Source: Pseudomonadota bacterium (GTDB lineage: Bacteria > Pseudomonadota > Alphaproteobacteria > RF32 > CAG-239). From it: DNA of 19,846 nucleotides. The DNA is taken from positions 1-19,846 of the forward strand of contig JAJWCP010000011.1 of assembly GCA_021617435.1 (NCBI GenBank). The letters run 5' to 3'. A model generated the notes under the pieces. It did not search any database, had not been told where the DNA came from, and saw only the letters and a list, made by a program, of their open reading frames with translations. The position numbers were made by a program, and so were the translations under genes. Positions 8,491-16,800 of this stretch are shown one piece after another (positions within the stretch are counted from its first letter, which is position 1; each line of letters begins with the position of its first letter).

Positions 8491-8961
8491 ATGTTTATGT
8501 CAGTGATTTTAGTCCTTTTTGCCATGTTTTTGCCTGTGGCTGACGCGCAGGCGGCATGCGGAATGTCATGTACAAATCCTTTTACTTGCGCCGCTTTAGG
8601 ATATGAAAAAGACATGGAATGCAATGAGGGGGCAATTTTATGCCCGTTTGATAGCTCATATAAGTGGTGCAAAAAATACACTTGTGAAGACGGTCGTTAT
8701 TACAAAGCTCCGTTAAATGCTTCAGACGGCTATGCCTGCGAGGCGGTTGATTATCACGGGCTGACTTGTTATGACTGCGATTTTGATTGCCCTTCGGGAC
8801 AATACAATATAGTTACCTGTTGGAATGGCAAATTATATGCTTTGGCAACCGATGAAAACGATTGTTCTCGCCTCGGGTACATTGACAGCAAAGACGATTG
8901 CATCAACTATCTGGCTTGTCCGGCTGACCTTAACAAGGTTATATGTATTCCGGAAAGTTAA
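8491..8961 (+). CDS. Exported cysteine-rich protein with two copies of a four-Cys module
   Basis: The 156-residue product is not assignable to a named family by eye. A hydrophobic signal peptide ends near ADAQA-AC, and the mature part has 16 cysteines, an even number that fits disulfides in the periplasm or outside. A module C-x2-LGY-x5/6-C-x3/4-C-P-x(4-5)-K-x2-C can be read at the start of the mature chain (FTCAALGY to KWC) and again at the end (NDCSRLGY to VIC). The next gene carries the same module. The start is uncertain. ATG at 8491 has the strong site GAGGAGA (8478-8484) six bases upstream. A TTG at 8476 would add five residues including two arginines, giving the signal peptide a more usual basic N-terminus, but its upstream site (AGGGA) is weaker. 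Confidence 0.72.
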   Translation: MFMSVILVLFAMFLPVADAQAACGMSCTNPFTCAALGYEKDMECNEGAILCPFDSSYKWCKKYTCEDGRYYKAPLNASDGYACEAVDYHGLTCYDCDFDCPSGQYNIVTCWNGKLYALATDENDCSRLGYIDSKDDCINYLACPADLNKVICIPES

Positions 8962-8991
8962 AGTAAAGTTTATTAAACAGGAGTAAAGATT

Positions 8992-10053
8992 ATGCGTTTT
9001 ACCAATATTCTTTTAAGTACCACATTATTAACAACGACTTTCGGTGTTCATAATGCTTTGGCTCAGGTTAACTGCGCTGAGGTTCCGGACTGCGCCGAGT
9101 TAGGCTATTCTAATGACGCTAAAACCTGCAGCGGCAGCTGGCTTTATTGCCCGTTTAACAGCGCTTATAAAAAATGCGTGCCGAGCGGCAATTCATGCGA
9201 AGGCTTTACCAAAGATGATAAAACTCAATGGTGTAAAACTATTGTTCCATGCGCAAATGATTCAAGCTTAACTCTTTGTGCTGCTTTAATTGAGAACGAC
9301 TGTTCATACTTTACTCTTGATAATTGCAGTCCGAACGGTATTTGCGATTCGTGCTATTCAAAAGGGACTATTAAATTCAAAATTAAAAGCTGTAGAGGCA
9401 AACGCGTTCACACCACCATCAACGGCGTGGAAGGGTGCCACCGTTATTATGATGACTGTGAAGAAGCCGGATTTTTCACTATGGCGGATGACAAACCTTG
9501 CGGTGCAGCTTCCGCTTATGCTGTTAGCGCAAACGGTGGTCAACATAGTTGTTATGCTGAAGAATGTATTATTTGTAAAACCACTTGCTCTGAAGAACAA
9601 ACTCCTTCTTGCATGCAACAATGCAATATTATGGAAGATGCTTGCACAGAAGGTGATACGGCATGTTTAAGAGAAGCTGCTGAATTTTGTAACACTTGCT
9701 ATTATGCTCACTTCAGTGAAGTCTGCACGGATTCAAAAGGGAAAACAACTGTTACAGAGACTAATACCGAACAACGTCAATGCCCTCAGGAATATGACCA
9801 TGGTAATAAATCTGTTACAACTAGTAAAAACTCGCATGGCGTTGGTGGTGGCGGTGCAAAGTGTACTGCCTCTGAGAATTGTTACTCCGGCGCAACTGAA
9901 GGCGGCAGTATACAAGCTTGCTTAACATGTAATTATGCTTATAACATGCAAGATGAATCAATGATGATTGCATCACTCAGCAAAGAAGAAGCTCGCCAGA
10001 GATATTGCCAGACCAAAATAGATTATGACGATTTTGCGGTTTATAACTCATAA
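8992..10053 (+). CDS. Large exported cysteine-rich protein
   Basis: This is a 353-residue protein of unknown function. A signal peptide (MRFTN, hydrophobic core, ending about ALAQ) is followed by a chain with about 34 cysteines. The first module (PDCAELGY to KKC) copies the motif of the preceding gene, including CPF-N/D-S-x-Y-K. A degenerate second module (WCKTIVPC to TLC) may follow. The middle and C-terminal parts have CxxC pairs (for example ICDSC, FCNTCY, CLTC), a Gly/Ser/Thr-rich low-complexity stretch (HGVGGGGAKC), and a cysteine-poor acidic tail. AGGAG lies 8 bases before the ATG. Ala codons in the second half are mostly GCT/GCA, while neighbours favour GCC/GCG, which may mark acquired DNA. 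Surface structure, adhesin or disulfide-rich envelope protein are all possible. Confidence 0.75.
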   Translation: MRFTNILLSTTLLTTTFGVHNALAQVNCAEVPDCAELGYSNDAKTCSGSWLYCPFNSAYKKCVPSGNSCEGFTKDDKTQWCKTIVPCANDSSLTLCAALIENDCSYFTLDNCSPNGICDSCYSKGTIKFKIKSCRGKRVHTTINGVEGCHRYYDDCEEAGFFTMADDKPCGAASAYAVSANGGQHSCYAEECIICKTTCSEEQTPSCMQQCNIMEDACTEGDTACLREAAEFCNTCYYAHFSEVCTDSKGKTTVTETNTEQRQCPQEYDHGNKSVTTSKNSHGVGGGGAKCTASENCYSGATEGGSIQACLTCNYAYNMQDESMMIASLSKEEARQRYCQTKIDYDDFAVYNS

Positions 10054-10058
10054 ATAAT

Positions 10059-10823
10059 ATGCAAAGCAAAGCCGAAAAATTAGCTGTTATTGAAAATATT
10101 ATGCAACAACATAAGACGTTGTGCCCGGAATTGTTTGACGAGCACAACGTTTTGTTGCCTCACATTCGGGAAAAATTTTTATTTTTAGGGCAATATATGA
10201 AAGAAAATTTTTTACCGATGTTTCCGCAGGTAAAAATCAGAGAAATGGTATTATTGGGGAGCTCTTGCAGTTATGCCTACCATGACGATGGCGATTTAGA
10301 TTTTTTTATCTTTATTGATAACATTTTTCCGAATAATCCTAAATTAAGCGCCACTATATTAAATGATATGGCGTATACAACGTTTATGCGCAAATGGCGA
10401 CCGCATATTTACAAGCACCCTGTGGATTTTGCCGTATTAGACGTTAACAATAGGCGAGCAATAGCCATTAATAATTATTCGGTTTTACGTAATAAATGGT
10501 TAGTTGAACCGATTAAGCAAGATTTTCCGTTTAGCGCGGAAGAACTATTTGATAAATATTGCCAATACAGCGCAGATTTACACCAGTTTGTTGCAAAACT
10601 TCCTAAAGAAGACGAGGTGTTTTTAACCGCAGAAAGTGCGCAGAAACTCAGTAATCATTTAAGATCATTACAAGATGACGCATTTTTAGCAAAAGATTTT
10701 TCCATTAAGCGAGAATATAGTTTGGAATATAATTTATATCGTTTATTAAAGCGCTTTGGCGCTTATCGGCATTTTCAAAATTATATAGCGGATTCAGTAA
10801 ATCATTTAATAGGAAAAAAATAA
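10059..10823 (+). CDS. Nucleotidyltransferase-fold protein, copy 1 (acidic triad intact)
   Basis: The protein has 254 residues. The pol-beta-type nucleotidyltransferase signature is visible: G67-S68, then D79-L-D81 on the next strand, and a third acid D123 in PVDFAV. It has the N-terminal pattern LFDEHNVLLPHIREKFL and, after the catalytic core, NNYSVLRNKWLVEP (138-151). Both patterns recall a nucleotidyltransferase family I associate with T4-like and other tailed phages; this is recollection, not a search result. The substrate is unknown. No ribosome binding site precedes the ATG, which lies 5 bases after the cysteine-rich gene, so it may depend on coupled translation. The next gene is a paralogue overlapping its stop by one base (TAATG). 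Confidence 0.72.
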   Translation: MQSKAEKLAVIENIMQQHKTLCPELFDEHNVLLPHIREKFLFLGQYMKENFLPMFPQVKIREMVLLGSSCSYAYHDDGDLDFFIFIDNIFPNNPKLSATILNDMAYTTFMRKWRPHIYKHPVDFAVLDVNNRRAIAINNYSVLRNKWLVEPIKQDFPFSAEELFDKYCQYSADLHQFVAKLPKEDEVFLTAESAQKLSNHLRSLQDDAFLAKDFSIKREYSLEYNLYRLLKRFGAYRHFQNYIADSVNHLIGKK

Positions 10824-11560
10824 TGCTGATAGAAATGCGCGATGTTTTAACAAGATTATTAACCCCGCAAAACACACTTAATCCATTGTTGTTTGATGAG
10901 CAAAATCGTTTACGCTCTAACATACATAATATTTTAAGCCGCCAAGCAAATTATATTTATTCATTGATTATTGCAGAAATTAAAGGATTAAAAGTTACCG
11001 ATGTGTATTTAACCGGTTCAATGGCAAGCTATTTTTATTCTGGGAAATCAGAAGTTGACCTTAGAATTGTAATAGAAAATAAAGATTGTCCTGAACTTGC
11101 CGCCGATTCTAAATTTTTGAGTCAATTTTTGCAATTTTATTTTTTCGGCAGTCTGCATCGGCGAGATTTCAGGCTGATTGGCAAAAAAGTAAATATCAAA
11201 TTAAGCACTGATAAGCCTGAAAAACTCCCGCTCGGGTTATATTCCATTATGCACAAAAAGTGGCTGCTCGCGCCGCAAAAAAATATCACCGCCGGACTTA
11301 ATGCTGACGAGATATATGCAAAATATGAACAAAAATATAATGAAATTGAGGCTTATTTGTTGCAGCTTGATAACAGCGGCGAACTTGAGGCTAAAGCCGG
11401 TATTGACAAGCTGGTTGAGTTGTATGAATTTTTGGTTGCAAACTGCAATAACAGCATAACTGATTATATTATATTCAAAATGCTTAAATACCGCGGCATG
11501 ATTGATAATATTACCGCCACCAAAAACCAAGCTTTATCTGATTTTTTAAGCCTAGATTAA
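10823..11560 (+). CDS. Nucleotidyltransferase-fold protein, copy 2 (third acid lost)
   Basis: This 245-residue paralogue of the preceding gene aligns with it without gaps over the core: G65-S66, E77-V-D79, and the Y140-S141/W147 segment fall at matching or near-matching residue numbers. The N-terminal pattern NPLLFDEQNRLR is also shared. Where copy 1 has the third catalytic acid, this copy has Asn (N124 in KKVNIKL), and the first acid is Glu rather than Asp, so catalysis may be reduced or lost. It may be a regulatory or structural partner of copy 1. Start and upstream stop share a base (TAATG), and AGGAAAA provides a ribosome binding site. Its stop codon shares the palindrome TTAA with the convergent recG stop. 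Confidence 0.7.
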   Translation: MLIEMRDVLTRLLTPQNTLNPLLFDEQNRLRSNIHNILSRQANYIYSLIIAEIKGLKVTDVYLTGSMASYFYSGKSEVDLRIVIENKDCPELAADSKFLSQFLQFYFFGSLHRRDFRLIGKKVNIKLSTDKPEKLPLGLYSIMHKKWLLAPQKNITAGLNADEIYAKYEQKYNEIEAYLLQLDNSGELEAKAGIDKLVELYEFLVANCNNSITDYIIFKMLKYRGMIDNITATKNQALSDFLSLD

Positions 11561-13641
11561 CCGGCTAAATAAGTTTTGACGGCTTTGTCCTGGTCAAACA
11601 AATAAAGCAATATTCTGAGAGCCTGTCCGCGGGGAGAGGTTAAATTAATATCATTTTGCAAAACCATGGCGGCGTCTTTGTGCGCGGTGTAAAGTAAGTC
11701 TTTATCGGTGCTCATATCGGCAAGCTTAAACTCATTGAAACCGGATTGGCGGGTGCCTAAAACTTCGCCGCCGCCACGTAGCTCTAAATCTTTTTCGGCA
11801 ATTAAAAAGCCGTCTTCGCTTTGCTTCATAATATTTAAGCGCTCGCGCGAGGTTTCGCTTAACGGATAACCGTACATTAAAATACAAACAGAGGCTTCAT
11901 ATCCGCGCTTAATGCGACCGCGCAATTGGTGCAGTTGCGCCAAGCCGAACCGCTCTGCCTGCTCTATTATCATGAGCGTGGCTTCCGGCACATTAACCCC
12001 GACTTCAATTACGGTAGTGGCAACCAGCAAATTGATTTTGCCGGTTTTGAACTGCTCCATAACCGCGTCTTTTTCCTTTTCTTTCATTTTGCCGTGCACT
12101 AAGCCAACCTTATCGCCAAATATTTTTTGCAAAGAGGCAAAGCGCTCTTCAGCGGCGGCCAAATCTGTCTTTTCAGACTCTTCCACTAACGGGCAAACCC
12201 AATAAGCCCGACATCCGGAAGCAATTTTGCGCTGCAGACCGGCGGTAACATCGGCAATTTTGCCCAACGGCACCACGCGGGTATCAACCGGTTTTCGCCC
12301 TTTGGGAGCCTCGTCTATTTTAGAATATTCCATATCGCCGTATTGCGTTAAAACCAAAGTGCGGGGAATCGGGGTGGCGGTCATAACCAAAACATCAGGG
12401 CGGTAACCTTTAGCGGAAAGGCTTAAACGCTGATTTACGCCAAAGCGGTGCTGTTCATCCACCACTACGCAGGCTAAATCTTTAAAAGCTACATTTTCAG
12501 TAAACAAAGCATGCGTGCCGATTAAAACATTTATATTGCCGGATGCTAAATCAGATAAAACCGCTTGCCGCTTTTTACCGGTGATTTTACCGGTTAAAAG
12601 CTCAGCGCGAATCCCCACAATTTCAGCCCACCGTGCCATAGTTTCAAGGTGTTGCTTGGCTAAAATTTCAGTCGGCGCCATAATAGCCGCCTGCATGCCG
12701 CATTCCACCGCGTTAAGCATTGTCATAAAAGCCACAATCGTTTTGCCGCTGCCGACATCGCCTTGCAGTAAGCGTAACATTTGGTAGGGCGCGGCTTGGT
12801 CGGCATTAATCTCTGCAATAACGCGGTTTTGCGCGCCGGTTAGCTCAAAGCCCAAACTTTGCAAAAGCTTGCGGCGCAACGAGCCATCGCCTTTAACCTC
12901 GCGGCCGATTTGTTTTTTAACTCTTTCTCGGGCAATCGCCAAGGTGAGCTGATTGGCTAAAAGCTCATCATATGCAAGACGGCGCCGCATAGGCGCGGAA
13001 TTTTCCAAATCAGAGAGTTTTTGCGGGTGATGAGCGGCAAGTAATGCGGTTTTAAAATCAGCAAATTTTTCACGCGCCAGAAAACTAGCATCTTGCCATT
13101 CCGGCAGGTTTGGAACTTTTAACAGAGCTTGTTTTTCAAGTTTCAACATCATTTTATTGCTAATGCCCGCGCACAACGGATAAATCGGCTCAATTCCTTG
13201 CAAAACGTCAAGCGAATCGGGCGGCAAAATGTAATCGGGGTGATTCATTTGCAAATGCCCGTTAAAAAACTCAAGTTTACCGCTAAGTGCTTTTTCAGCT
13301 CCGACCGGCAGGCCTTTTTGCAGCGAATCGGGATAATATTTGAAAAAATTGAGCATCAAATCAGCCGTGCCGTCAGTTACCAAAATTTTATACGGTTGCT
13401 TTTTGGTAGGCGGCACCAAATGCTCCAACACTTTTACTTTTCCGGTCCAAATTTTACCGTTTTGCGCATATTTAAGCGGCGCGGCATAGGTGCGGTCAAT
13501 TAAACTTGCCGGCAAATGCCACAACAAATCAACCACCCGCGAACCGTTGCATAATCCGGCAATCAGCTTAAAATAACGCGCGCCGACTCCTTTAAGGTTT
13601 TCGGTTGAAGCAAACAGCGGATTTAAAATTTCCGGACGCAT
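11557..13641 (-). CDS. recG: ATP-dependent DNA helicase RecG
   Basis: The protein has 694 residues, near the usual length. RecG reverses stalled replication forks and processes branched DNA. An N-terminal wedge/OB region (about 1-200) precedes two helicase domains: Walker A GDVGSGKT with K300, DEQH box (395-398), TAT motif III (421-423), TTVIEVGVNVP (542-552), and motif VI QLRGRIKRG (572-580). Motif VI normally reads QLRGRVGRG; here Lys578 replaces the conserved glycine. GGGEVLGTRQSG near the C-terminus is characteristic. AAGGAG lies upstream of the ATG on this strand. It is divergent from mfd and convergent with the nucleotidyltransferase pair. Confidence 0.96.
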   Translation of the reverse strand: MRPEILNPLFASTENLKGVGARYFKLIAGLCNGSRVVDLLWHLPASLIDRTYAAPLKYAQNGKIWTGKVKVLEHLVPPTKKQPYKILVTDGTADLMLNFFKYYPDSLQKGLPVGAEKALSGKLEFFNGHLQMNHPDYILPPDSLDVLQGIEPIYPLCAGISNKMMLKLEKQALLKVPNLPEWQDASFLAREKFADFKTALLAAHHPQKLSDLENSAPMRRRLAYDELLANQLTLAIARERVKKQIGREVKGDGSLRRKLLQSLGFELTGAQNRVIAEINADQAAPYQMLRLLQGDVGSGKTIVAFMTMLNAVECGMQAAIMAPTEILAKQHLETMARWAEIVGIRAELLTGKITGKKRQAVLSDLASGNINVLIGTHALFTENVAFKDLACVVVDEQHRFGVNQRLSLSAKGYRPDVLVMTATPIPRTLVLTQYGDMEYSKIDEAPKGRKPVDTRVVPLGKIADVTAGLQRKIASGCRAYWVCPLVEESEKTDLAAAEERFASLQKIFGDKVGLVHGKMKEKEKDAVMEQFKTGKINLLVATTVIEVGVNVPEATLMIIEQAERFGLAQLHQLRGRIKRGYEASVCILMYGYPLSETSRERLNIMKQSEDGFLIAEKDLELRGGGEVLGTRQSGFNEFKLADMSTDKDLLYTAHKDAAMVLQNDINLTSPRGQALRILLYLFDQDKAVKTYLAG

Positions 13642-13826
13642 AAATTTCTCCTTGCTTTTAGATTATCAGCAAGATGTTTAATTGCAAAACCCCGCCTGCA
13701 ACTTATGCACAGTGCCGAGTTATTAATAAAAAAATTCACTTTTCTTCCGTCGTTGTCGGAATTAATCCGCAAGTACAAATGGAACACCGTGCATATTTAT
13801 GTTGCGTTGCGCGGCGAGTTTGGTTA

Positions 13827-13832
13827 TATAAT
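13827..13832 (+). promoter_or_regulatory. -10 box TATAAT directly before mfd (leaderless arrangement)
   Basis: A perfect TATAAT lies exactly 6 bases before the ATG at 13839, where transcription would begin at or next to the A of the start codon. No Shine-Dalgarno sequence precedes that ATG. The best -35 candidate is TTGCGT (13802-13807) with a long 19-base spacer, which is the weak part of this call. Confidence 0.6.
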
Positions 13833-13838
13833 GCCCTT

Positions 13839-16800
13839 ATGGAAAAACAAAATTTAGAAAATCGGCGCGGGAAAACGCTTTCATCGGCAGTTGCCGGATA
13901 TGACGCATTTTTGCTGGCTGAAGCCGCAAAAACCGCTCAAAACGACATTTTGTATATTGTCAGCAACGGGGTTGAACTTGAGCAAACTGCCGAAGTTGTG
14001 CGCTATGTTAATCCTAATTTGCCAATTTTGACTTTTCCGGCATGGGATACCGTTCCGTATGACCGCGTTTCGCCGAATGTCAGCGTTTTGTCGGCGCGAT
14101 TGGAAACCCTTTCTGAAATTGCACAAAACCAAAACCCGAAACAAGCGCGAATTATCATCACCAGTATCGGCGCGGCTATTCAAAAACTTCCGCCGAAAAA
14201 GATTTTTTTGAACTCAAGGCGAGTTTTGAAAGTAGGCGGCAAACTGATTTTCAATGACTTTATGCATTATGCCGCCATTAACGGATACACCAAAGTTGAG
14301 CAGGTTATGGAAGCGGGAGAATTTGCCGTGCGCGGCGATATCATTGATATTTTTCCGACCGGAGCTTTGCAACCTTTACGCATTGATTTATTTGATGAAG
14401 ATATTGAAAAAATCCGCACTTTTAATCCGCTTAATCAACGCACCACCGGTACTTTAAATGAATATGTTTTCGGAGTGGCGAACGAGGTGATTTTAGACGC
14501 CAACACCATTAAAAACTTTCGCTCCGCATACCGCGAAGCATTCGGCACCGACAGTTTAAAAGATGAAATTTACGAATCGGTTTCAAACGGCCGCAAGTAT
14601 TTGGGTATGGAAAACTGGCTACCGTATTTTTATGACGAACCCCTGCCGACTTTATTTGATTATCTGCCCGCGGCAACCGTTATTTTAGGACGTAATTATG
14701 AGGACGCGCTGCAAGCCAAAGAAGAAAGCATTGTTGACTATTATACCGCGCGGTTGGAAGCCTTAAAAATTAAAAACTCCGCGGAAGAAACCATTTACCG
14801 CCCGATTAAACCGGAGCTTTTATATTTAAACACCGATGCCTTCTCCGCGCTGATTACCCTCAAAAAGCCGATTACATTAACGGCGATGCCGATGCCGGAG
14901 AGCGAAACGGTAATTAATCTGCAAACCGTGCCGGCACGTGATTTTGCTCATAACAAAAACGTAAATACCGCCGCCGTTTATCAGGATTTAAAAGATTATT
15001 TGACCGAAAACGGACGTTTAAAACGCATAATCTTCTGCAACTCGGAAGGTTCGCGCGAACGTTTATACACTCTAATGAACGAATACGGCATTAAAGACTT
15101 AACTTTTGCCGAAAACTTTAACGACGCCTATACCAAAGCAAGCCATAAAAAAATTGTGCTCGCGGTTTTAGAACTGGAACACGGCTTTAAAAACAGCGAG
15201 TTTTGCATAATCAGCGAAGCGGATATTTTGGGCGAACGCAAAAATCGCAAAGCCAAGAAAAAAGTTACCGCCGAAGATTTTATCGCTGATGTGTCATCAC
15301 TTGCGGTCGGCGAATTGGTAGTGCATATTGAGCATGGTATCGGGCGTTTTATGGGACTTGAAAACATTACTGCCGGCGGCGCTCCTCATGACTGTGTTAA
15401 AATTTTATACGCTCATGACGACAAACTTTTTGTTCCAGTTGAAAATATTGACGTTATCTCACGTTACGGCTCCGATGATGAAAACATCACGCTTGACACT
15501 TTGGGTGGTTTGGCATGGCAGGCCAAAAAAGCCCGCGTTAAAGAAAAAATTAAAGACATTGCCGAAAAACTGATTAAAATTGCCGCGGAAAGAGAGCTTA
15601 AAACCGCCGATGTGTTTACTCCGCCTTCCGGCGTGTATGAAGATTTTTGCGCCCGTTTTCCGTATAATGAAACCGATGACCAGCACCGCGCCATTACCGA
15701 TGTGTTAAAAGATTTAAGCGCCGGCATGCCGATGGACAGATTGGTATGCGGCGATGTGGGCTTCGGCAAAACCGAAGTGGCTTTACGCGCGGCATTCACG
15801 GTGGCAATGTCCGGCGCTCAGGTGGCGCTGATTGTGCCGACGACTTTGCTGGCGCGACAACATTATTTAAACTTTAAGCAGCGTTTAGCCGGATTTCCGG
15901 TTAAGGTAAAAATGCTTTCGCGCTTGGTACCCCCAAAAGAAAGCCGCGAAACATTAGACGGACTTAAAAACGGCTCGGTTGAAATTGTTATCGGCACGCA
16001 CGCCCTGCTCTCGCAAAATGTTAAATTCTGTAATTTGGGCTTGCTGATTATTGATGAAGAGCAGCATTTCGGCGTGGCACATAAAGAAAAATTAAAAGCC
16101 TTAAAATCTGACGTGCACGTGCTTACTTTGAGCGCGACCCCGATACCGCGCACTTTACAACTTTCATTAACCGGCGTTAAGCAGCTCAGTATTATTGCGA
16201 CTCCGCCGATTGACCGCTTGGCGGCGCGCACCTTTGTTATGCCGTTTGATTCGGTGATGATTAAAGAGGCTATTTACCGCGAAAAATTCAGAGGCGGGCA
16301 AACCTTTTTTGTATGTCCGCGCGTTTCAGATATTGCGGAAATGGAACGCACTTTGCATGAACTGGTGCCGGATATAAAAATTGCCGTGGCGCACGGGCAA
16401 ATGCCGGTTAAAGAGCTTGAAGACGTAATGAACGACTTTGCCGCCGGCAAATATGACCTTTTACTTTCCACCACGATTATTGAATCGGGCATTGATATGC
16501 CGACCGTAAACACCATGATTATTCATCGCGCCGATATGTTCGGCTTAGCACAGCTTTATCAGTTGCGCGGACGAATCGGGCGCTCAAAAGTGCGCGGATA
16601 CTGCTATTTTACCGTTCCGGCGCAGAAAAAGCTCAAACCAGTGGCAGAAAAGCGCTTAATGATTTTATCGGCGCTTGACACCTTAGGCGCCGGATTTTCA
16701 CTTGCAAGCCATGATATGGATATAAGAGGCTCCGGCAATGTGCTCGGAACCGAACAATCAGGGCATATTAAAGACGTGGGTATTGCGCTTTATCATCACA

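Noticed and set aside
9290..9925. Two alternative-frame open frames inside the large Cys-rich gene
   Set aside because: They overlap a gene with a signal peptide and a strong ribosome binding site, and have no start signals or motifs of their own.
13703..13711. DnaA-box-like TTATGCACA between recG and mfd
   Set aside because: It is a single copy. A match to this pattern is expected by chance about once in a window of this size on two strands.
13757..13769. Inverted repeat CGGA-ATTAA-TCCG upstream of mfd
   Set aside because: Arms of four bases are too short to separate from chance, and no second copy is near.
13674..13838. In-frame 55-residue N-terminal extension of mfd
   Set aside because: The residues do not resemble Mfd, the length from 13839 fits the family, and a -10 box lies inside the extension just before 13839.
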